DNA of 52,467 nt from contig CAYGPD010000022.1 of NCBI GenBank assembly GCA_964351655.1, positions 1 through 52,467 on the forward strand. The letters are read 5' to 3'. Below are positions 15,698-23,487 of this stretch, piece after piece. The notes beneath the pieces were generated by a model. That model was not told the DNA's origin and searched no databases. It was given only the letters and a program-made list of their open reading frames with translations. Origin of the DNA: Hirschia sp964351655. Its GTDB lineage: Bacteria; Pseudomonadota; Alphaproteobacteria; Caulobacterales; Hyphomonadaceae. Numbering within the stretch: position 1 is the stretch's first letter; every line of letters starts with the position of its first letter. A program made the translations under genes and the position numbers.

Positions 15698-17023
15698 ATG
15701 CCTTTAGACTATCGCGCAGCAACGCATCTGAATGAGACACTTGCCGGCTATAGAAATGTTCTGGCCGTTGTAACTGGCTTAACAATTTTGCAAGCGGCGA
15801 TGGCATCTCTTGCCATCGTTGTGGCATTTAACCTGCGCGATTCTGGGCTTTCAAATTCGATACTCGGTATGGTAGCCGCCAGTTTTGCTGGCGGCTTTCT
15901 TGTAGGCACACGCACCTCTCCTAAAGAAATCTCTCGCATTGGGCATATTCGTGCCTACGTGCTTTTCGCCACCGTAGCCGTAATTGCGGGCCTAGCATTC
16001 GGCCTTGGGGTCAATGGTTTTGGATGGGCGGCAATCCAATTTATTCTTGGGCTATGTTGTGCTGGACTTTTAACTGCTGGTGAAAGCTGGGTGTCCGATG
16101 CAGCTCCGGAGAACCAGCGCGGCTCGATACTTTCATTCTACCATATGATTTCAAAGCTAGGAGCAATTGCTGGTCCATTTTTAATTTCTGGAATCGCGTC
16201 AGGACTTCCCGGTTTCATGATGATCGCAGCCCTTTTTGCGGCTTCTATCATTCCCATTACACGAACCAACCGCGCCCAACCAGCACTTTCCACCGCTGAA
16301 CCCTTCGGTCCACGTCGTATCTTTTTAATCGCTCCAGCATCTGCAATTGCTGCATTTACTGCGGGCGCTGTCAATAATTCTATCGCTCAGCTCTATCCCG
16401 TTTTCACAGCCTCCATTGCTGGCACGTCTGATATTAGTTTTACCGCACAATTTAACGCGGCATTGCTCGCAGGTGCAATGATCGCTTTATGGCCAGCAGG
16501 ACTGATTTCCGACCGCATAGATCGCCGCTATGTGCTTTCAGCTCTTGGCTTTATCGGCGGCGGTGCCGCTATTGGTTTGTTCTTCGCCGCGAACAATCAA
16601 TCCCAAACGGCAACTCTGCTCTGGGCCTTTCTCTTTGGAGCAGGCTCTTTAAGCTACTACGCTGTTGCCGTCGCACATGCAGCTGACAAGTCACAATCAG
16701 GACAGGCCACATCCATGATGGCGGGTATCTTAATGATCTGGGGCTTTGGCTCAGTTATTGGTCCTATACTCGCAGGCTTTGCAATGTCATCCCCTCTTGG
16801 GGCTGCAGGATTATTCATATTCGCCGCAGTTGCCCTAATTGCACTTGGTTTCTCGATGTTCACCCGCGCCGTTTGGTCAGATGCAGTCGCTGAAGCTGAT
16901 AAAGAACCCTTTGGAGTATCTCCCGCCACTTCACTAGCCATTGCCGAGCTGGATCCGCGCGGGGACGATGAACAATTTGAACTCGACCTTTTCCCAGCGA
17001 CACTGGAGCCAGACATCCCATGA
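15698..17023 (+). CDS. MFS permease in the ectoine cluster
   Basis: A protein of 441 residues with about 12 hydrophobic helices and the MFS loop motif WPAGLISDRIDRRYVLS between helices 8 and 9. FILGLCCAGLLTAGESWVSDAAPENQRG is typical of the YcaD-like branch. A cytosolic tail of ~50 residues ends with an acidic stretch. It sits between ask and a sodium:solute symporter, overlapping the latter by 4 bases (ATGA), so it likely moves ectoine or another osmolyte; the direction is unknown. A clear paralogue lies at 42020-43285 and shares the tail motif around IDPR/LDPR. Confidence 0.85.
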   Translation: MPLDYRAATHLNETLAGYRNVLAVVTGLTILQAAMASLAIVVAFNLRDSGLSNSILGMVAASFAGGFLVGTRTSPKEISRIGHIRAYVLFATVAVIAGLAFGLGVNGFGWAAIQFILGLCCAGLLTAGESWVSDAAPENQRGSILSFYHMISKLGAIAGPFLISGIASGLPGFMMIAALFAASIIPITRTNRAQPALSTAEPFGPRRIFLIAPASAIAAFTAGAVNNSIAQLYPVFTASIAGTSDISFTAQFNAALLAGAMIALWPAGLISDRIDRRYVLSALGFIGGGAAIGLFFAANNQSQTATLLWAFLFGAGSLSYYAVAVAHAADKSQSGQATSMMAGILMIWGFGSVIGPILAGFAMSSPLGAAGLFIFAAVALIALGFSMFTRAVWSDAVAEADKEPFGVSPATSLAIAELDPRGDDEQFELDLFPATLEPDIP

Positions 17024-18456
17024 TAATGACAAGTTTTCTTCTAATATTAGGAGTTTTCCTTGCGATCGGTCTAGCTTCCGCCCGCAAAGCTACTGGCGAT
17101 CGAGAAGATTATTATCTTGCTTCAGGCTCCGTAAAACCTTGGCTTGCAGGGCTTTCAGCTGTCGCCACGAACAATTCTGGATACATGTTTATCGGGGTTA
17201 TCGGATACACATATCAAACAGGTCTCGCGGCAATATGGTTGATGATTGGGTGGATATTAGGAGATTTCCTAGGCTCCCTTTTCATTCACAAAAAACTCAA
17301 AGATGCCACCACAGTCACTAAAGAAGCATCTTATGCTTCAGTGATTGCTCATTGGCATGGCGAAGAGTTCAAAATATGGAAGCGTATCGCTGCTGTTATC
17401 ATGATAGTATTCTTGATTGCATATGCGGGCGCGCAAATATCCGCTGGTGGTAAAGCTTTGCAAGGCGTCCTTGGGTTTGATCCTCGCGCTGGTGCAGTCG
17501 CTGTCGCGCTCATAGTCATTGTATATTCAATCGCCGGTGGCTTACGCGCTTCCATCTGGACAGATGGTGCCCAATCCATTGCCATGTTCATCGCCATGGG
17601 GCTTTTATTCTTTGTCGGCCTTCAAGGTTTAGGTGGCATAAGCGGCGCTATATCCAAATGGAGTGAAGTTCCCGGATATCTGAATCTTTTCCCAGAAGAC
17701 CTTTTACTTGCTGGTTTTGCAGGAGTGGGTCTCTTTGTGGTTGGTTGGATGTTTGCAGGCTTTTCCGTCATCGGTCAGCCGCACGTCATGGTGCGTTTCA
17801 TGTCGCTTGATGATAATAGCAATAACATGGATCGCGCACGCGCTTGGTATTATGGATATTTCACAGGCTTCTATCTATTAGCAACAGGCGTTGGTATGCT
17901 CTCCCGCATCTACCTGCCAGACCTTGCATCACTAGACCCAGAGCTTGCTTTGCCAACTCTTGCCGTTGAGCTTTTACATCCCGCTTTAGTGGGCCTCATA
18001 TTGGCTGGTATTTTTGCTGCTACAATGTCTACCGCAGACTCGCTTGTCCTCTCTTGCTCTGCCGCATTGACACATGACCTCACGCCCCAACGATTAGAAA
18101 AACCTTGGTTGCTAAAAGGTGCAACGGCACTCACAACAATCATTGCTCTTGGCCTCGCTCTGTCTGGTAGTCAAAGCGTATTTAGTCTCGTTATCCTCGC
18201 TTGGTCTACGCTCGCAGTTGCCTTTGCGCCTCTACTCACGCTCTATTCCTTAAACCGCAAAGTAACTGAACCAATTGCAATTGGTCTTATGGTACTTGGA
18301 GTCTCCATTTCTCTATATTGGAGATATGGCCTCGGTTGGCACAATAATGTCTATGAAGGTCTTCCAGGGATTGTCATTCCACTTGTCATTGGTTGGGCAC
18401 TTTCCACCAAGGTTGAAACCAAAGCAACTGAGCACCAAACATCTGTGCCCAGTTAA
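17020..18456 (+). CDS. Sodium:solute symporter (SSS family, PutP-like)
   Basis: A protein of 478 residues with ~13 predicted membrane helices. The region DYYLASGSVKPWLAGLSAVATNNSGYMFIGVIGYTYQTG matches the conserved helix 1-2 area of PutP-type symporters, and VYSIAGGLRASIWTDGAQSIAM is another SSS signature. PutP carries proline with Na+; SSS members beside ect genes are reported to import ectoines, so osmolyte uptake or recovery of leaked ectoine is likely (inference). It is the last gene of the ectoine cluster and ends 13 bases from the convergent SDR gene. Confidence 0.9.
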   Translation: MIMTSFLLILGVFLAIGLASARKATGDREDYYLASGSVKPWLAGLSAVATNNSGYMFIGVIGYTYQTGLAAIWLMIGWILGDFLGSLFIHKKLKDATTVTKEASYASVIAHWHGEEFKIWKRIAAVIMIVFLIAYAGAQISAGGKALQGVLGFDPRAGAVAVALIVIVYSIAGGLRASIWTDGAQSIAMFIAMGLLFFVGLQGLGGISGAISKWSEVPGYLNLFPEDLLLAGFAGVGLFVVGWMFAGFSVIGQPHVMVRFMSLDDNSNNMDRARAWYYGYFTGFYLLATGVGMLSRIYLPDLASLDPELALPTLAVELLHPALVGLILAGIFAATMSTADSLVLSCSAALTHDLTPQRLEKPWLLKGATALTTIIALGLALSGSQSVFSLVILAWSTLAVAFAPLLTLYSLNRKVTEPIAIGLMVLGVSISLYWRYGLGWHNNVYEGLPGIVIPLVIGWALSTKVETKATEHQTSVPS

Positions 18457-18469
18457 ACCTTAGAGTTTA

Positions 18470-19231
18470 TTACGGTAGACGTATTCCACCATCTAGGCGG
18501 ATTGTTTCACCATTTACATACGCACATTCGATCATGAATGCAGCAAGCTTTCCAAACTCTGCTGGATTTCCCAGACGTTTAGGAAATAATGGCTGTTCAG
18601 CTAAAGCAATCTGAGCAGCCTCAGGCAAAGATGCCATCATCGGTGTCATGAATAATCCGGGCGCGATAGCATTGACCCGAATTCCTTGATTGGCCAAATC
18701 TCTCGCCATCGGCAAAGTCATCCCTACAACTCCGCCTTTAGATGCGGCATAAGCAACCTGCCCCTTTTGTCCATCAAAGGCCGCAATGGAAGCAGTATTG
18801 ATGATCAAACCACGCTCACCATTTTCATTGGTTGTATTTGTCTGCATGTGAGCTGCACTCAAACGCGCAACATTGAAACTGCCTTGCAAGTTAATATCAA
18901 CAACACGTTGGAAAGCCTCAAGCGAATGCGGCCCCTCTTTCCCAACAGTCTTCATCGCCGTCGCAATACCAGCGCAATTGATTGCAACAGAAATTTTACC
19001 AAATTTTTGAACCGTCAGGTCCAGTGCTTTGGTGACATTTTCTTCCTTCGTCACATCCGTTTTCACAAATAGAACAGATGCTCCCAACTCTTCAGCAATA
19101 GCTTCACCACGACTTTCATTCATATCTAGGATAGTGACACGGCCACCACGCGCTACAATCTCACGTACGCACACTTCACCAAGTCCAGATGCAGCACCCG
19201 TTACTACAGCAACAACCTCTTTAATATTCAT
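18470..19231 (-). CDS. Short-chain dehydrogenase, 3-hydroxyacyl-CoA dehydrogenase type II-like
   Basis: A protein of 253 residues: TGAASGLG (11-18), acidic D36 after beta-2 (NAD preference), NCAG, catalytic S148, Y161 and K165 (YAASKGG). The C-terminal part, including MTPMMASLPEAAQIALAEQPLFPKRLGNPAEF, closely resembles type II 3-hydroxyacyl-CoA dehydrogenases (HSD17B10 group), which oxidise short and branched 3-hydroxyacyl-CoAs. It stands downstream of the transporter/acyl-CoA-synthetase genes, separated by a hairpin at 19299-19329, so it may be transcribed separately. The role fits beta-oxidation of the acid imported by this locus (inference). Confidence 0.88.
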   Translation of the reverse strand: MNIKEVVAVVTGAASGLGEVCVREIVARGGRVTILDMNESRGEAIAEELGASVLFVKTDVTKEENVTKALDLTVQKFGKISVAINCAGIATAMKTVGKEGPHSLEAFQRVVDINLQGSFNVARLSAAHMQTNTTNENGERGLIINTASIAAFDGQKGQVAYAASKGGVVGMTLPMARDLANQGIRVNAIAPGLFMTPMMASLPEAAQIALAEQPLFPKRLGNPAEFGKLAAFMIECAYVNGETIRLDGGIRLP

Positions 19232-19298
19232 ATCGCCCTCCCGCCACTTTCATTCTTGCAGTTCATTATCACTATAACCGCACCTTTAGCACAACAAA

Positions 19299-19329
19299 AA
19301 TCTATCAATATGCATAATATTGATAGATT
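19299..19329 (-). terminator. AT-rich hairpin, terminator or operator
   Basis: AATCTATCAATAT (19299-19311) and its exact reverse complement (19317-19329) flank GCATA. On the minus strand it is followed by TTTTTG, fitting a terminator 34 bases past the acetate-transporter gene. The perfect 13-bp arms, low GC content and location 68 bases upstream of the SDR start would also fit a regulator operator. Confidence 0.55.
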
Positions 19330-19362
19330 AAGTCGAATTTTGAATTAAATTAGAAAACAAAC

Positions 19363-19962
19363 CTACAGAACGGAGCCGAAGGTTGGGAAAATTTTTCGCC
19401 CCATAATATGGTTATTCACAACAGCCCCTGCCATGTAGAGCGCTATCCACCCAGCCGCGAACAACAGATACCCAACGACCGGCTTAAACTGAGCACCTGC
19501 CAAACCTAGATCAAGCAAAACGATGATCCACAGCACGACATCCACCAACAATACTATGAGGAACATAGGGATAGGTGCTTTCAAATAGGACGGCGTTACA
19601 AAAGTCAAAAATGCGGCTCCTGCCATCCAGCAATAACCCTCAATGGTTGCATGTGGTTGAACATCACCAAATTGCCCAGTCAGCATCAAGAATTTGAGGA
19701 AAGTGCTAATCGCTGCGCCAAACATGAAAAAGGCAGAGAAGAATAAAAACACATTCCCCCCTGTCATATTCTTGTCTTTCAGCTCGATGACTGCGACCGT
19801 GAACTGCACTATGCCACCACCCACCAACCACGCGGCAAGCAGAGGCAGACCACCCAGCTGAACCTGCCCAAGAAAGACGGCACCAAAGCCAAAGCAGGCC
19901 ACTGCCAGCGCGGCCAATCCAGCCGGTGCAGGCGTTATAAAGCTATGCGTATCATCACTCAT
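19363..19962 (-). CDS. Acetate uptake transporter (GPR1/FUN34/YaaH family)
   Basis: About 199 residues, six predicted membrane helices, with TPAPAGLAALAVACFGFG near the N-terminus, matching the NPAPLGL-type signature of SatP/YaaH transporters. Family members carry acetate, succinate or other short carboxylates with protons. The ATG at 19962 overlaps the stop of the acyl-CoA synthetase (ATGA), so this transporter is translationally coupled to an enzyme that would activate its substrate. An ATG at 19974 would add four residues and is less likely. Confidence 0.88.
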   Translation of the reverse strand: MSDDTHSFITPAPAGLAALAVACFGFGAVFLGQVQLGGLPLLAAWLVGGGIVQFTVAVIELKDKNMTGGNVFLFFSAFFMFGAAISTFLKFLMLTGQFGDVQPHATIEGYCWMAGAAFLTFVTPSYLKAPIPMFLIVLLVDVVLWIIVLLDLGLAGAQFKPVVGYLLFAAGWIALYMAGAVVNNHIMGRKIFPTFGSVL

Positions 19963-21590
19963 GACTGTCCCCATTCCTGCATTTTCAACTCTTTACGTTT
20001 AATTTTGCCGCTGATTGTTTTTGGAAGACTTTCTACAAATTCAATCTTGCGCGGATACTTGTATGGCGCGGTTGAGTTCTTCACATAGCGTTGTAATTCT
20101 TCCTTCAGAGCTTCGGTCGGCTCAACACCTTTTGCCAATATAATGAAGGCTTTAACTACCTCTCCTCGCGTTTCATCTGGGCTGGCGACAACCGCCGACT
20201 CCGCTACAGCTTCATGCTCAAACAAAACACTTTCCACCTCGAACGGGCCAATGCGGTAGCCAGACGAGAGGATCACATCATCAGCACGCCCCACAAACCA
20301 AAAATACCCATCCTGATCACGCATTGCCCGATCACCTGTCAGATACCAATCGCCTTTATAAACGCTGGCTGTGCGCACTTCATCGTCCAAATAACAAGCA
20401 AACATTCCTTGAGGTTTTTTCGACGGGCTAATGTCAATGGCAATATCACCTTCTTGTTCAGGGCTCACAATATTTCCTTCATGATCAATGACTTGCAATG
20501 ATATTCCCGGTGCAGGAAGCCCCATTGAACCAGCTTTGGATTCCATCCCGTCAAAATTACCACACAACAATACAGTTTCCGTCTGCCCATACCCCTCATA
20601 TATGCGCAGCCCAGTTTGCGTTCTCCATAGATCAATTACCTCAGGATTAAGAGGCTCACCAGCACTCACACACCGAGAAAGGCTTTTCAGTTTTGCATCA
20701 CTAATATCGCGGCGCACTAAAATTCTATAGACTGTAGGGGGCGCACACAGTGTTGTTATTTCGTATTTTTCTAACCATTCCAAAGTTTGTTCAGCATCGA
20801 AAGAAGCACAATGCAGCGCAAATACACCAGCCCCCACCATCCATGGGGCGAACAAACTACTCCACGCAGCTTTTGCCCATCCAGTATCGGATAAATTCCA
20901 AACCATGTCCCCCGGTTTAGCCGCAAGCCAATGGCTCCCCGTAGCCTTGTGTCCCAACGGATAATCATGCCTATGAACCGTTAGTTTGGGTTGTCCCGTT
21001 GTGCCCGATGTAAAGTAACATAGCGCTGCAGAATCTGCAGGTGTATCCGCTACCTGAAAATCTGGCTCAGATGACGTACGCAGCGCCTCATATGACAGCC
21101 AATTGGCACGCTCACCTGCATCGACATTTATACGAACGCCGGGCCAGTTTACCTTCGCAATTCCATCGTCCACGATATCAAGCAAGGCATCATTTGTAAT
21201 GATCGCTTTCGCTTTTGCAGCTTCCAAGCGATACGCTATGTCCTTTGGCTTTAACTGCACCGTCCCCGGTGAAACAATGGCACCGATCTGGATACACCCA
21301 AGCACGATTTCCCACCACCGCGCTTCACGTGACATGATTGCAAGAACAGTATCGCCTCGCCCGATCCCAGCAGCTTTCAAAACACCAGCCGCTCTAGCGG
21401 CATCTTCTCTTAATTGCGAAAAGCTCCGCTTAAACTCATTCCCTTCGCTATTGGTCCAATGCAGCGCAATAGCGTCTGGTTGGCTTTGCGCCCACGCGCT
21501 AATGGTATCACCTACAAAATTGTATTTTTCAGGCCTATCCCATTGAAAAGTCTCACGGTCTTCAAGGTATTTTTGGGCTATATTTATCAT
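19959..21590 (-). CDS. Acyl-CoA synthetase, ACSM/acetyl-CoA-synthetase-like
   Basis: A protein of 543 residues, ANL superfamily. Motifs in order: CYFTSGTTGQPK (P-loop, ~200), GYGQTE (~328), YLTGDRAMRDQDGYFWFVGRADDVI (~415-440), and catalytic lysine in LPKTISGKIKR near the C-terminus. Its closest appearance is to medium-chain/short-chain ACSM enzymes rather than long-chain FadD. It should ligate a carboxylic acid to CoA with ATP. It overlaps the acetate-type transporter gene by 4 bases and follows a second synthetase, forming an uptake-activation unit (inference). Confidence 0.9.
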   Translation of the reverse strand: MINIAQKYLEDRETFQWDRPEKYNFVGDTISAWAQSQPDAIALHWTNSEGNEFKRSFSQLREDAARAAGVLKAAGIGRGDTVLAIMSREARWWEIVLGCIQIGAIVSPGTVQLKPKDIAYRLEAAKAKAIITNDALLDIVDDGIAKVNWPGVRINVDAGERANWLSYEALRTSSEPDFQVADTPADSAALCYFTSGTTGQPKLTVHRHDYPLGHKATGSHWLAAKPGDMVWNLSDTGWAKAAWSSLFAPWMVGAGVFALHCASFDAEQTLEWLEKYEITTLCAPPTVYRILVRRDISDAKLKSLSRCVSAGEPLNPEVIDLWRTQTGLRIYEGYGQTETVLLCGNFDGMESKAGSMGLPAPGISLQVIDHEGNIVSPEQEGDIAIDISPSKKPQGMFACYLDDEVRTASVYKGDWYLTGDRAMRDQDGYFWFVGRADDVILSSGYRIGPFEVESVLFEHEAVAESAVVASPDETRGEVVKAFIILAKGVEPTEALKEELQRYVKNSTAPYKYPRKIEFVESLPKTISGKIKRKELKMQEWGQS

Positions 21591-21616
21591 GTTATCTCCA
21601 GTTCGAGCGTATGAGC

Positions 21617-23320
21617 TCAGGCTGTTGCCCGGTCTTTCAAATTCAATTCTTTGATCATGGCGTCACGCATCAAAAACTTCTGAGCCTTACCCGTGACGGT
21701 CATCGGGTATTCACTGACCAACCGCACATAAGCTGGAATTTTGTAGTGAGAAATTTTGGACTTTAGCCACAACACAATCTCGTCCTCAGACAGAGACGCA
21801 CCTTTGCTCAGAACAATCCACGCGCAGGTCACTTCACCAAATTTATCATCTGGCACCCCAAAAACCTGAACATCTTGAATGTGAGGATGCCCCAGCAGAT
21901 ATTCTTCAATTTCGCGCGGATAGATATTTTCACCCCCACGAATGACGACATCTTTTGAACGCCCTGTGATATTGGCGTACCCATCTATATCAATGACGGC
22001 CAAATCCCCCGTGCGCATCCAACCTTGCGCATCTATTGCTTTTTGAGTGGCCTGTTCATCTTCCCAATATCCATGCATGACCGAATAGCCACGCGTGTAT
22101 AATTCTCCAATCTCACCACATGGCAAAACCCGTCCATTTTCATCAACAATTTTGGCTTCTAAATGTGGATGAATGACGCCCACCGTTGAGACACGTTTTT
22201 CTATTGGGTCATCCATTTTAGATTGAAAACTGACAGGACTGGTTTCCGTCATCCCATAGCAAATTGTAACCTGCGGCATTTCCATTTCTGACAATACGCG
22301 CCGCATTACATCGATCGGACATGGCGACCCCGCCATGATACCCGTCCTCAATGATGAAAAGTCACATTCTGCAAACGCATCACTTGCCAGCATCGCGATG
22401 AACATTGTCGGCACACCATAAACGGCCGTACATTTCTCATTCTCAATAGCCTTTAGCGTTGCAACAGGTTCAAACCCAGCTTCTGGATACACAACCACTG
22501 AGGCATGCGTCACGGCAGCAATATTGCCCATAACCATCCCAAAACAGTGATATAATGGAACTGGCACACATATACGGTCTGCAGCTGTGAGACCTATGCC
22601 TTCACCGACAAAATATCCATTATTAACGATATTGTGGTGCGTAAGTGTCGCTCCCTTAGGAAGCCCCGTTGTCCCGCTTGTAAATTGAATATTTATTGGA
22701 TCTTCCGGCTGCAATTGTAACTGCAAATCACCCAATACTCGATCCGTGTCTTCAGTTCCCAAATTGGATATTTCTTCAAAACTCATCAAGCCATGATTGC
22801 GCGCAGTATCATCCAACAAAATAGCATGTCTAAGATGAGGCGCTTTTGTATGCTCAGCCTTTGCTTCAAACACATGAGGTGCAATTTCTCGCAGCATTTC
22901 AATATAGTTTGAAGTTTTGAACCTGTCCGCAAGGATAAGCCCTGCACAGCCGACTTTATTTAAGACATATTCCAGCTCGGATGGCCGATACGCTGGATTT
23001 ATGTTCACAAGTATAATACCCGCACGTGCTGTCGCATATTGCGTTACAGCCCATTCAACACAATTTGGAGACCAAATCCCAACCCGTTCCCCAGGTTTAA
23101 TTCCCAGAGCAATAAGCCCAGATGCAACCTTGGATACTAGCGCATCCAGATCTGCATATGTTATCCTAATATCTTGATGCACCGAGACAATCGCCTCTTT
23201 ATTTGGTGCCATCTGTGCAGCGTCACTTAAAGCGGCCCCCACCGTTTTATAGAGCAATGGCTGACTAGATATGCCCGATGTATAACTTAATTTTGGAGGC
23301 AATACGTTACGCGCACTCAT
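21617..23320 (-). CDS. Acyl-CoA synthetase, ACSF2-like
   Basis: A protein of 567 residues, ANL superfamily: FTSGTTGLPKGATLTHHN (P-loop, ~214), VPLYHCFGMVMGN, CYGMTETSPVSFQ, WMRTGDLAVIDIDGYANITGRSKDVVIRGGENIYPREIEE and C-terminal MTVTGKAQKF with the catalytic lysine. The pattern resembles ACSF2/medium-to-long chain fatty acyl-CoA synthetases. It lies 26 bases upstream of the second synthetase gene and about 0.2 kb downstream of the TonB receptor, so the cluster would import, activate and oxidise a lipid-derived acid (inference). The upstream spacer contains two long inverted repeats. Confidence 0.9.
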   Translation of the reverse strand: MSARNVLPPKLSYTSGISSQPLLYKTVGAALSDAAQMAPNKEAIVSVHQDIRITYADLDALVSKVASGLIALGIKPGERVGIWSPNCVEWAVTQYATARAGIILVNINPAYRPSELEYVLNKVGCAGLILADRFKTSNYIEMLREIAPHVFEAKAEHTKAPHLRHAILLDDTARNHGLMSFEEISNLGTEDTDRVLGDLQLQLQPEDPINIQFTSGTTGLPKGATLTHHNIVNNGYFVGEGIGLTAADRICVPVPLYHCFGMVMGNIAAVTHASVVVYPEAGFEPVATLKAIENEKCTAVYGVPTMFIAMLASDAFAECDFSSLRTGIMAGSPCPIDVMRRVLSEMEMPQVTICYGMTETSPVSFQSKMDDPIEKRVSTVGVIHPHLEAKIVDENGRVLPCGEIGELYTRGYSVMHGYWEDEQATQKAIDAQGWMRTGDLAVIDIDGYANITGRSKDVVIRGGENIYPREIEEYLLGHPHIQDVQVFGVPDDKFGEVTCAWIVLSKGASLSEDEIVLWLKSKISHYKIPAYVRLVSEYPMTVTGKAQKFLMRDAMIKELNLKDRATA

Positions 23321-23370
23321 TGTTTTTCTTAATCCCTTTTCTTGGATTGGGTGCTCCCTCTAAAGCGCCG

Positions 23371-23408
23371 TGTGGATCATAAGCCGCCTGCAAGGCTTAT
23401 GATCCACA
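23371..23408. repeat. Perfect 15-bp inverted repeat next to the assembly gap
   Basis: TGTGGATCATAAGCC (23371-23385) and its exact complement (23394-23408) flank an 8-base loop. No T-run follows in either direction, so it is not a standard terminator. It lies between the TBDT gene and the acyl-CoA synthetase and could be an mRNA-stabilising or regulatory hairpin. Confidence 0.8.
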
Positions 23409-23415
23409 TCGGTCT

Positions 23416-23466
23416 TAACTTAGCTCACGCGTCCGGTTGGAAGGTCCAGATCTTGGAGCTAAGTTA
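23416..23466. repeat. Second inverted repeat, 11-bp arms
   Basis: TAACTTAGCTC (23416-23426) and GAGCTAAGTTA (23456-23466) flank a 29-base loop, 7 bases beyond the first hairpin and 11 bases from the N-run. Confidence 0.75.
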
Positions 23467-23477
23467 CTCCTTAAAAA

Positions 23478-23487
23478 NNNNNNNNNN
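23478..23487. other. Assembly gap (10 N)
   Basis: Ten N interrupt the end of the TonB-dependent receptor gene. Ten is a conventional placeholder, so the true length is unknown. Confidence 0.98.

Noticed and set aside
23371..23408. 15-bp inverted repeat as an intrinsic terminator
   Set aside because: No T-run follows on either strand.
23415..23477. C-terminal continuation of the TonB receptor beyond the gap
   Set aside because: The 20 residues encoded after the N-run do not look like a terminal barrel strand; the true end most likely lies in the gap.
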